The notes under the pieces: generated by a model
Databases searched by the model: none
What the model was told of the DNA's origin: nothing
Seen by the model: only the letters and a program-made list of their open reading frames with translations
Shown here: piece by piece, positions 1 to 6,565 of the stretch
Position numbering within the stretch: position 1 is the stretch's first letter
How the letters are laid out: every line of letters begins with the position of its first letter
Position numbers and translations under genes: made by a program
Assembly (NCBI GenBank): GCA_014800685.1
Contig: JAAVFQ010000003.1
Location: forward strand, 71,352-135,351
Reading direction: 5' to 3'
DNA length: 64,000 nt
DNA from: Bacteroidales bacterium
Lineage (GTDB): Bacteria > Bacteroidota > Bacteroidia > Bacteroidales > Muribaculaceae

Positions 1-531
1 CTCCCGCAATGCATTCCACACATATCCGAGCATAGCACCTCCTCCGAAACCGATTTCACGCAGCAATGGAAATTTATCGGGCGTCACTCCGCCGAGCGCT
101 ACTACTTTACGGCTTACTTCTCCGCGCATTTCATCTATACTTATCGCGGGATTATATTCACTCTTGGAAATACTTGAAAAAACAGGACTCAGAAAAGCAT
201 AATCATAATTCCGGAGCTCCCTTATCTCGGCAAGCGAATGGCAAGACTTACTGCAGACTCCCTTGAAGTCGGCCGGAATTGCTTTGTGACGGGAATTGAG
301 GTGCACACCACAATCATATTTCACTGCCAGCCTGTGATGGTCATGAAGACTTAGCCTGTGGCGAGTTTCTTCAGGAATATTGCTGATTAACGCCTCTACC
401 TCAGATTCTGAACATTCCGGTTTTCTTATGTGAATCCTATCCACTAATCCGGATTCGAGAAGGCGAGATATCTGTTTTTCTTCACCGGGGAAAATTTCCG
501 GTGAAGTTATCACAATAATCCTGAAACTCAT
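1..531 (-). CDS. thiE: Thiamine phosphate synthase / TenI-like protein (partial)
   Basis: Read from the minus strand, an open frame of 177 codons starts at an ATG ending at 531 and leaves the window at base 1 without a stop. Visible family landmarks are HIRKPE near residue 33, HLN, a SKSCHS segment, DYAFLSPVF and ALGGVTPDK near the end, which fit the phosphate-binding TIM barrel of the ThiE/TenI superfamily. ThiE joins the thiazole and pyrimidine phosphates to make thiamine phosphate; TenI relatives aromatise the thiazole. I cannot tell which activity applies. The start overlaps the stop of thiS (ATGA), so the two are translationally coupled, and both lie behind a TPP riboswitch. Confidence 0.85.
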   Translation of the reverse strand, partial: MSFRIIVITSPEIFPGEEKQISRLLESGLVDRIHIRKPECSESEVEALISNIPEETRHRLSLHDHHRLAVKYDCGVHLNSRHKAIPADFKGVCSKSCHSLAEIRELRNYDYAFLSPVFSSISKSEYNPAISIDEMRGEVSRKVVALGGVTPDKFPLLREIGFGGGAMLGYVWNALRE

Positions 532-731
532 CCGCCACACACTGCGGTTATCACTACGAGCCGGTCACCCTCCTCCAGCCACGTCTCTTTCCAGGCATCC
601 CGAGGCACCACCCTATTAGCTCTCGCCACAGCAATTTTCTTGTCGTCAAGCGAATTAATAGCCAACACATCGGCCACGCTCACCCGCTCACCGGGCAAGT
701 CAATTTCTTTCTGATTTAAATAGATTTTCAT
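528..731 (-). CDS. thiS: Sulfur carrier protein ThiS
   Basis: A 67-residue protein starting MKIYLNQKEIDL and ending AVCGG. The ubiquitin-like fold and terminal Gly-Gly are the hallmarks of ThiS, which carries sulfur as a C-terminal thiocarboxylate for thiazole synthesis. Translation could begin further upstream (to 779), but the ATG at 731 gives the usual family length and leaves the riboswitch leader intact. It is the first gene of the operon, overlapping the thiE-like gene by four bases. Regulation is expected to be repression by thiamine pyrophosphate through the leader at 800-890. Confidence 0.93.
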   Translation of the reverse strand: MKIYLNQKEIDLPGERVSVADVLAINSLDDKKIAVARANRVVPRDAWKETWLEEGDRLVVITAVCGG

Positions 732-799
732 TTCTGTAATAGGATTTACCACATATTCACATACGCAGGAAGGGTCCAATACAGATTATAAGAGCACAT

Positions 800-890
800 A
801 CAAGTCCTTTCGGCGGTTCTGACCGCATCAAGTTCGTAGGGTATAATCTCAGCACCACTCTGTCTTTCGACTTCGGGGCACCCCTCTTGC
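800..890 (-). promoter_or_regulatory. TPP (THI-box) riboswitch
   Basis: On the minus strand the leader holds the THI-box landmarks in order: GGGGTGCC, CTGAGATTATACCC, GAACTTGATG, and a final arm with ACCGCCGAAAGGA. These match the conserved thiamine-pyrophosphate aptamer (CUGAGA, ACCC, GAACCUGAU, final GGA). It sits between its promoter (903-934) and thiS, in the expected direction. The expression platform is probably in the 70 bases before the thiS ATG, where translation initiation control is more likely than termination because I see no U-run. Confidence 0.93.
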
Positions 891-902
891 GAAACGTTGT
901 GG

Positions 903-934
903 CAAAGTTACAACATAATTTCCGATTTCACAAC
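903..934 (-). promoter_or_regulatory. Bacteroidetes-type promoter of the thi operon
   Basis: Minus strand GTTG (931-934), 20 bp spacer, TAACTTTG (903-910). Matches the Bacteroides -33/-7 consensus and places the transcript start near 897, just before the TPP aptamer. Confidence 0.75.
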
Positions 935-1020
935 GCTATGCTATAGAAATTTTTTTCGTGTCTTATTAAGGAGTGGAAATTCCCAATAGATGTTAACGCC
1001 ACATCTAAATTCCCGACAAG

Positions 1021-1052
1021 TTTGCATTTTTAAACTTTTTGTATTAATTTTG
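1021..1052 (+). promoter_or_regulatory. Promoter of the exonuclease gene
   Basis: TTTG (1021-1024), 20 bp spacer, TAATTTTG (1045-1052): a full match to the Bacteroidetes consensus, with a leader of about 48 bases. The 90 bases between this and the divergent thi promoter show no other structure. Confidence 0.75.
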
Positions 1053-1105
1053 CCGAGACAAGATTACCCCCACTCCTCTATTACTCCGACTTAAGATGAA
1101 ATTAG

Positions 1106-1759
1106 ATGAAAACCGACGACTGTAGGCGAAATTTTACTATTAGCATTCCAAAAGAAACGCTCAATTCTCTACCGGCTGCCGAGTATCAAGGCGAGATTCA
1201 CGTCATTGATCAGCCCGAGCAGGTGGAAAATGCGATTCTAAGACTCCGTAGCTCTGATGTCGTCGGATTTGACACCGAGACAAGGCCGAGCTTTAAAAAA
1301 GGACAGACTCATCAGGTCTCTCTGATTCAGCTCGCCACCCGCTCTGAATGTTTCCTTTTCAGGCTCAATCATCTCGGCCTTCCCACCCCTCTTTTGGATT
1401 ACATTGAAGATGAGCATCAGCTGAAAATCGGACTCTCCATTCATGATGATTTCCATAATCTTCAGAGACTTCACCCCGGACTCTCACCGGCCGGATTTAT
1501 TGACCTGCAGGATTTTGTCAAGAAATGGAAAATTACTGACACTTCGCTCACCAAAATTCATGCCATCCTTTTCGGCAAAAGAATATCTAAAAGTCAGCGG
1601 CTCACAAACTGGGAAGCCGAAACTCTCTCTCCTCACCAGCAGAGCTATGCTTCGCTCGATGCCCTCGCCTGCATCAATATCTACGATTATCTGCATAATG
1701 GAGAGTTCAGCCCTGCGAAATCCAACTTCAAAAACTTCCCTGAAAACAATACGCCATAA
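1106..1759 (+). CDS. 3'-5' exonuclease (DEDDy, RNase D-like)
   Basis: A 217-residue protein made of a single DnaQ/RNase D-type 3'-5' exonuclease domain. Exo I is VGFDTETRP (Asp56, Glu58), Exo II is in the SIHDDFHNL segment near residue 115, and Exo III is YASLDALA (Tyr and Asp) near residue 183, so all four metal-binding acidic residues and the Tyr of the DEDDy subclass are present. There is no HRDC domain, unlike full-length RNase D, so it is a minimal enzyme acting on RNA or DNA 3' ends. It is likely co-transcribed with the small membrane protein 29 bp downstream. The substrate cannot be told from sequence. Confidence 0.88.
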   Translation: MKTDDCRRNFTISIPKETLNSLPAAEYQGEIHVIDQPEQVENAILRLRSSDVVGFDTETRPSFKKGQTHQVSLIQLATRSECFLFRLNHLGLPTPLLDYIEDEHQLKIGLSIHDDFHNLQRLHPGLSPAGFIDLQDFVKKWKITDTSLTKIHAILFGKRISKSQRLTNWEAETLSPHQQSYASLDALACINIYDYLHNGEFSPAKSNFKNFPENNTP

Positions 1760-1788
1760 GCAAGTATTCTAATTTAAAGATTACTGCC

Positions 1789-2046
1789 ATGAAACCTGTC
1801 TTTAGCAAGAAATACGTCTGGATACCGTCAGCTCTGGCCGTTTATTCCCTTATTCTCGCTGTCATTAATTTTAGTGATGAATATCTAAAATGGACTGAGG
1901 CCTCAAGGAGATATTGGATCACTCTCGCCATTCAGATGGTTATCATTGCCGCAGTGGCCTTCTTTCTGAAGAAAAAAGACCGGCTCAAAAATGAAAGGGA
2001 AGATTTGGCTAAAAAGATTGAAGAGCAGAAAAAAGGCCTGAAATAA
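1789..2046 (+). CDS. Small two-helix membrane protein, unknown function
   Basis: An 85-residue protein that I do not recognise. It has two hydrophobic stretches (about residues 11-29 and 43-60) followed by a strongly charged, Lys/Glu-rich helical tail of about 25 residues ending EEQKKGLK, which could be a short coiled coil in the cytoplasm. It follows the exonuclease by 29 bp on the same strand and ends 9 bp before the convergent acyltransferase. An AAGCAAGTATTC motif of the dispersed intergenic family lies in the gap before it (1759-1770). Confidence 0.65.
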   Translation: MKPVFSKKYVWIPSALAVYSLILAVINFSDEYLKWTEASRRYWITLAIQMVIIAAVAFFLKKKDRLKNEREDLAKKIEEQKKGLK

Positions 2047-2054
2047 GGTCCATA

Positions 2055-3146
2055 TCATTGTGACTTTCGAGTCGGGCTCTTCAGCGACTGGCCGAGAAGC
2101 AACGCACAGAAACGCACGAATCGTGAATCCGGGTGACACTGCATCCATCTATAGAATAACCATGGTATATATATCCCGCACACAAGTGACAATAGCGTAT
2201 ATACCCACCAGGGAAAGCTGGTGTAATGGCTCAATACCTGCTGCGTGACTACATTCACATACCATGACAGCAGAAAAATTATATAGTTGGCCCCCATCAG
2301 ATGGTCGAGAAATGTGAGCCTACGCTCCACAAGCCACTTCGCTGCCGATATGCTCATCATTACTCCGAATATTGAACTCACCGATACAAAATCCGTATTC
2401 CGAAGCAAAGGCGTTATTATTATCCACACCCCGAGATTTGACAAGAAAAACCACCATTTGGTCCACGGTATCATCTTATCAACATCCTCGAAATATCTTG
2501 CATAAAGCATCCCGCCGCCGAAAAAGACTGCATATAGAAATATTTTGTCAAGAGCCCATATCTTTGGCATATAGTCAGGGAAAAGCTGCATTATCAGAAA
2601 AAGGACGAAGAGCGACCAATAAGCGCGGTCTTCCCTAATACCCCAATGGCGAGAGAGGCTCAGCCATCCGTAGGAGAAGATAAGTAGCACGAAACTTGCC
2701 TGGATAAACCAATAATAGACTATCACCTGCCGGTCGCTGTGAATGATACTCCCGGCCAGACTCGCCCATGTCAATTCCAAGGCATCATCAGCAATTCCCG
2801 ACATAAATGTCCGGGGCACAAACGTTATTAGCGTCAACACGAAATATGGCAGCAGAAGTCGCTTTAACTTTGATCTGACAAAGGGTGCGAACCCTTTTGC
2901 ACCATTCTTCCGGAATGAAGCATAGACCATCAGGAATCCCGATACAAATATAAACAACGGCATCCTGAAACTCTGAAGCATCTTGAGGATCACGACAGAA
3001 TCGCCCATTCTTCCATCAGGATATTCATGGAAAGAATGTCCGAGCACCACCAGTATAATCCCGATTATCTGAAGATAGGCAACAAACTTAACGAAGTTGC
3101 CATCCCCTCTTGATTTCACACTCTCTTTATCTATGACTTTGCTCAT
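2055..3146 (-). CDS. Acyltransferase 3 family membrane protein
   Basis: A polytopic membrane protein with about ten hydrophobic segments. The first is followed by VVLGHSFHEYPDG, the conserved catalytic-histidine motif of acyltransferase family 3 (OafA/WecH-like), which O-acetylates or O-succinylates surface sugars, and SFRMPLFIFVSGFL is the second family motif. The reading frame can be extended to a GTG at 3203, but I chose the ATG at 3146 (363 residues) because the extra 19 residues are not hydrophobic or conserved-looking. It stands alone and converges on the small membrane protein. The acceptor is unknown. Confidence 0.85.
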   Translation of the reverse strand: MSKVIDKESVKSRGDGNFVKFVAYLQIIGIILVVLGHSFHEYPDGRMGDSVVILKMLQSFRMPLFIFVSGFLMVYASFRKNGAKGFAPFVRSKLKRLLLPYFVLTLITFVPRTFMSGIADDALELTWASLAGSIIHSDRQVIVYYWFIQASFVLLIFSYGWLSLSRHWGIREDRAYWSLFVLFLIMQLFPDYMPKIWALDKIFLYAVFFGGGMLYARYFEDVDKMIPWTKWWFFLSNLGVWIIITPLLRNTDFVSVSSIFGVMMSISAAKWLVERRLTFLDHLMGANYIIFLLSWYVNVVTQQVLSHYTSFPWWVYTLLSLVCGIYIPWLFYRWMQCHPDSRFVRFCALLLGQSLKSPTRKSQ

Positions 3147-3326
3147 ATCATTATTGAGTAATGCTCCGATTCTGCTGAGGGAGTAAGCCTTCTCGATTTT
3201 CACTTGCGCCTTTAATCAATTACGACTACTTTCTCAGCCGTTTAAATTTTTATCGTTAATTTCAAATACTTACTTATATAACTCTCTTATCACATAAAAA
3301 TTATGTAGCGTCCTCCGTTTCAACTC

Positions 3327-3388
3327 TCAGACCGCTTCCTACAAGGAAATGTTAACGCAATGTCGCAGATTTTGCGGAAACGGTCTGA
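3327..3388. repeat. Long inverted repeat in the 3204-3649 gene-free stretch
   Basis: TCAGACCG followed by CTTCC at 3327-3339 is repeated inverted as GGAAA then CGGTCTGA ending at 3388. The arms are about 12 bp with a loop of some 35 bp. It ends eight bases before the -33 box of the WG-repeat gene, so it may be an operator or a cruciform. The rest of 3147-3326 contains one AAGTAAGTATT-type motif (inverted, near 3266-3274) and nothing else that I recognise. Confidence 0.5.
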
Positions 3389-3395
3389 ACACCTA

Positions 3396-3426
3396 TTGTG
3401 TGAAATAAAAATAATTCGTAACTTTG
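3396..3426 (+). promoter_or_regulatory. Promoter of the WG-repeat gene
   Basis: ATTG (3395-3398), 20 bp spacer, TAACTTTG (3419-3426). The transcript would start near 3432, leaving an unusually long leader of about 218 bases before the ATG at 3650. Confidence 0.7.
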
Positions 3427-3603
3427 CAGCGCAAAAGAATCGGGACACATTTCTGTTCTTTCGGTTCTTGGAAAGATTACATCACCTCGGCAATTTGCCC
3501 TTTTCCGTTGTGGCAAAAGTGATGGGACGGCTCTTCTTTCCCGGTATTATCATTTGAATTTTTTCATCTGTATCCCGTCTTACAGAATTCATCGGACATT
3601 CCA

Positions 3604-3635
3604 CCCGGCGTGTCCTTTGGATTCACGTAGCCGGG
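3604..3635 (+). promoter_or_regulatory. GC-rich leader hairpin before the WG-repeat start codon
   Basis: CCCGGC (3604-3609) pairs with GCCGGG (3630-3635), extended by GTG/CAC inside. The stem ends 14 bases before the start codon, where it could limit ribosome access. No U-run follows, so it is not a terminator. Confidence 0.5.
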
Positions 3636-3649
3636 ACTTATTGTTTTAG

Positions 3650-5821
3650 ATGAAAGACAAATTTTTTCGCTTTGGGACTTCGCTAATTCTTTTAGCCGCT
3701 GTCTCCCATACGTTTGCAGCTGACCCTATCTTGAAACAAGATGAAAAGAAAGGCACTTGGGGCTTTGTCAATGATGCCGGCAAATGGACCATTAAACCTA
3801 AATACTCTAAAGCGTCCCCTTTCTCACTTATGCCCGATGGCAGCGTGGCGGCTCTCGTCTCTGACAAGGAAAAATCCGGATATATCAGCCCGGATGGGAA
3901 ACCCCTCGGTGCCGGTATCTCTTTCCTCTCTATCGACTCCATATCCCCACGAAGCGCCATTGTCAGACTCTCTGATAAATATGGCATCACAGACTGGAGA
4001 ATGAACTATCTCCTGAAACCCGATTGGACTCAAATATCACCTCTGGATGATGACCGGTTTCTTATCATCAATAAGGATAAATCCGGAGTCGCCGACGCCG
4101 ATGGCAAGATTATTGTGCCGGCCCAGTTCTCCGGAATTGAAATTCTTGCTCCCGGATTCTATCGCCTCTCCAAGAACGATCAGTCCGGCGTCTTTGACGT
4201 AAATAAGTCATCCATCATCGTTCCCGTAGAATATTTTGACACCTCGGCCCCTATCCTCATCAAGGACTCTTATTATTTCCCTATTAAAAATAAGAAAGGC
4301 CGTTGGGGCGTATTTTCAGAAAGCGGCAAAGAGGTGGTCGGATTCCTTTTCTCATCTGTATCACCTCTTCCCGAACTAAATGCCATTCTCCTCACCCTCC
4401 CTGATTCCCGTCAGAAGCTTTATATCCCCGGAACTGACGTCCCCCTGGATTTCACTCTTAACGATTTGAGAAAGGTCGGGCCATTCTCCATTGTGAAGGG
4501 CGGTATCCCAAAACCTTCCGACCCCTCGGCCCTCAGACTTTGGTCTCAAATAGCACCCTCCGGCTCAATAGGACGCGTCTTGGATGGGGAGGGCAACGTC
4601 ATCAGCACATATACCACTCCCAATGTCACAATCATCGATGGCGGATATCTCGTGCAAAAATCCACTGACTCCTTCGCTTTCTTCTCTAAAGAGGGAGCCA
4701 CGATTGCCGATGATCTCAAAGGCTCTTACGTCAGAAATGGGAAATGGTATGTTTTTGAAAACGCTGCCATTTCTCCCGACCTTAAGAAATATAAAGTAAA
4801 AAAAGAGGGCGACATCCTTATGGTCTCTGATCCTAATCTTTCCGGAGAGGAGATATGGAACGTACTCATCGACGGTCAACTCTCTGCTCAGGGATATGAC
4901 TCTGTCTCTCCTTTGCTGGAGTCTTTTATTTCTGACGCTTACTCCATCACTAAAAATGGCAAATATGGTGTCCTATACAAGGGTAAGGAGATTATTCCCT
5001 GCGAGTATAATGATACCCCCTCATACCTCCCGAATCCCGAATTACTCAAAATGGAGGAGGATAATGGCGAAAAATCCCTTTTCTCTCTTAATGGCAAGAA
5101 AATATGGTCGGGAGATGTGGATGAGATTTCCTTCCCTTTCCTGAAGCATGGATTCGCGAAAAAAAATAATAAGTACGGACTCGTATTCTATAACGAAGAG
5201 GACGACAGCCTGATTCAAAAGACTCCGATAGAATACGATGCCTTATCCAACATTGAAGGAACCAATTTCCTCTGGGCCTGCAAGGGTAATCTTTACGGCG
5301 TCATCGATGGAGACGGCAAGACCTTAGTTCCCGTTAGCTATACTTCAGAAAATCTGAATTATGTAGACCCCTATTTCATAGCTAAAAAGGGCAATAAGAA
5401 AACCTATTACAATGGCGATGGCACCATCAATCCGGCTAAGCGCGAAATAGTAGTCAATTCTCAATACCTCGAGCACAATATCTACAATAACGGGGCAAAA
5501 GGCTTTAAGATTCATTTCGACTTCAATTCATATTTCCTTAACGAGGATAACGAAGAAATTTATGTTGAGGCCCTGGTATATCATAAAAATGGCACCCCCG
5601 CTAAAAGCGCAAGAGGAGGCCAACTCAAGCACGCTTTCTGGAGAAAGGCCCCCTACGTAAACACTAATTTTTCCGATCAATGGGTATTCCTGCCCTACAA
5701 TAATTTCGTACAGGGAAAAGGAAAGCAGGATTACTATATTATCCTCCGCTTCCATGATGAAGACAATAGACTCCTTCCTGTCTCCGGCAACCATAAACTT
5801 GATTTTACCCTTACGCGATAA
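3650..5821 (+). CDS. Secreted WG (KWG) repeat protein
   Basis: A 723-residue protein with an N-terminal signal peptide (SLILLAAVSHTFAA, cleavage about residue 24). From there to about residue 580 it consists of degenerate WG repeats, visible as GTWGFVNDAGKW, KSGYISPDGK, KSGVADADGKI, GRWGVFSESGKEV, KYGVLYKGKEIIP, KYGLVFYNEE and LYGVIDGDGKTLVPV, each a small beta unit. The last 130 residues form a separate beta-rich module (GFKIHFDFN, VEALVYHKNGTP, WVFLPYNNF) that resembles a C-terminal domain recurring in secreted Bacteroidetes proteins (from memory, not searched). WG-repeat proteins are presumed interaction or surface proteins; no enzyme motif is seen. The codon use resembles its neighbours. 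Confidence 0.85.
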   Translation: MKDKFFRFGTSLILLAAVSHTFAADPILKQDEKKGTWGFVNDAGKWTIKPKYSKASPFSLMPDGSVAALVSDKEKSGYISPDGKPLGAGISFLSIDSISPRSAIVRLSDKYGITDWRMNYLLKPDWTQISPLDDDRFLIINKDKSGVADADGKIIVPAQFSGIEILAPGFYRLSKNDQSGVFDVNKSSIIVPVEYFDTSAPILIKDSYYFPIKNKKGRWGVFSESGKEVVGFLFSSVSPLPELNAILLTLPDSRQKLYIPGTDVPLDFTLNDLRKVGPFSIVKGGIPKPSDPSALRLWSQIAPSGSIGRVLDGEGNVISTYTTPNVTIIDGGYLVQKSTDSFAFFSKEGATIADDLKGSYVRNGKWYVFENAAISPDLKKYKVKKEGDILMVSDPNLSGEEIWNVLIDGQLSAQGYDSVSPLLESFISDAYSITKNGKYGVLYKGKEIIPCEYNDTPSYLPNPELLKMEEDNGEKSLFSLNGKKIWSGDVDEISFPFLKHGFAKKNNKYGLVFYNEEDDSLIQKTPIEYDALSNIEGTNFLWACKGNLYGVIDGDGKTLVPVSYTSENLNYVDPYFIAKKGNKKTYYNGDGTINPAKREIVVNSQYLEHNIYNNGAKGFKIHFDFNSYFLNEDNEEIYVEALVYHKNGTPAKSARGGQLKHAFWRKAPYVNTNFSDQWVFLPYNNFVQGKGKQDYYIILRFHDEDNRLLPVSGNHKLDFTLTR

Positions 5822-5872
5822 TATCGGTCGTGAAGTCTTACGATTGACCCTAACCTGATTTTTAGTGATGAG

Positions 5873-5908
5873 AGAGGGTGTGTCAAAGTGAATTTTGGCA
5901 TACCCTCT
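5873..5908 (+). terminator. Terminator hairpin of the GTGTCAAA family
   Basis: AGAGGGTGTGTCAAA pairs with TTTTGGCATACCCTCT. It lies 52 bp after the WG-repeat gene. It is the most diverged member of a hairpin family found seven times in the window, with a TGTCAAA arm that always points into the loop. Confidence 0.7.
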
Positions 5909-5920
5909 TAGGTTTGTAAG

Positions 5921-6036
5921 AATAGGACAGATGCAAGGCGCTGAGACTGAGCCTGAAGGGAGCATTCAGAGATATGTGACAGAAGCCGATTGGCGTAAGC
6001 AACGCCGCAGATGGCCTATTATGACACACCGACCCA
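5921..6036 (+). repeat. Dispersed repeat, copy A of an inverted pair
   Basis: Starts AATAGGACAGATG and ends with GGCGTAAGCAACGCCGCAG followed by ATGGCCTATTATGACACA. Copy B at 6323-6430, in opposite orientation, shares both blocks (AATAGGTCAGATG; GGCGTAAGCGGCTTCGCAG; AAGGCCTCTTATGACGCA) with different sequence and length between them. No convincing frame is open through it. I take it as a non-coding dispersed repeat. Confidence 0.65.
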
Positions 6037-6126
6037 TCGCTTTAAGGGTACGTTTACTTTTAAATGATTTTAGCTCAAAGAGAGATTTTAGCAACGATTT
6101 CGCGGAAAGACAAAAGTTCGTAACAC

Positions 6127-6210
6127 AAAAAAAGGGTGATAACCACCACGGTCGCACCCTCCTATAAGTTCTACAGGTAAAAAATCTTAAGGTAAAAAAG
6201 ATTACTTGAT
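6127..6210 (-). ncRNA. Candidate small RNA with its own promoter and terminator
   Basis: Promoter: minus-strand TTTG (6243-6246), 20 bp spacer, TAACTTTG (6215-6222). About 80 bases downstream is a textbook intrinsic terminator: AGGGTG (6160-6155 on the minus strand) pairing with CACCCT (6138-6133), with an inner ACC/GGT pair, then seven T. The predicted transcript of about 84 nt has an AT-rich first hairpin (AATCTT/AAGATT), a single-stranded region with AGGAGG, and the terminator. It has no ATG and no gene follows on that strand, so it is not a leader. I do not recognise the family. Confidence 0.6.
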
Positions 6211-6214
6211 ACTG

Positions 6215-6246
6215 CAAAGTTAATCATTCCGATAAGGATTAGCAAA
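6215..6246 (-). promoter_or_regulatory. Promoter of the candidate small RNA
   Basis: Exact Bacteroidetes promoter on the minus strand: TTTG, 20 bp, TAACTTTG. It has no coding sequence downstream before 5821, where the facing gene ends. Confidence 0.7.
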
Positions 6247-6322
6247 TTTAAATCCCTTAAAATCCATAAACCTGCTGCATAACATAAAATGTCTCCTCCC
6301 CCGACTGTAAATCCTTGATATA

Positions 6323-6430
6323 GGAAACGAGAATCGTTGCGTCATAAGAGGCCTTCTGCGAAGCCGCTTACGCCATTCGACCCATCATAAACGATTATAC
6401 GCAACTGCAGTAACGGTCATCTGACCTATT
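6323..6430 (-). repeat. Dispersed repeat, copy B of the inverted pair
   Basis: Reverse complement begins AATAGGTCAGATG at 6430 and ends near GATTCTCGTTTCC at 6323. It shares its two conserved blocks with copy A, which lies about 290 bp away in opposite orientation, so the small RNA sits between the two arms. Confidence 0.65.
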
Positions 6431-6460
6431 ACTACAAAGCTTAGAGTGTGTTTACGCTTA

Positions 6461-6499
6461 GAGGGCGCGTCAAAAAAATATAATTTTTGACACGCCCTC
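6461..6499 (-). terminator. Terminator of nifJ, GTGTCAAA family
   Basis: GAGGGCGCGTCAAAAA pairs with TTTTTGACACGCCCTC (one G-T wobble). It lies 67 bp beyond the nifJ stop on its strand. Confidence 0.8.
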
Positions 6500-6565
6500 C
6501 CTTCTCTGAGTAAGAATAAGTTTGCTTTTAGCTTTATTATGCTAATTTGAAAGACTTAGTTTCCT

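Noticed and set aside
3360..3557. 65-residue plus-strand reading frame upstream of the WG-repeat gene
   Set aside because: Its start lies before the predicted promoter, the composition is unlike a protein and it covers the promoter boxes; taken as chance.
5966..6217. Minus-strand frame across the candidate small RNA
   Set aside because: It needs a TTG start inside the -7 box and reads through the intrinsic terminator.
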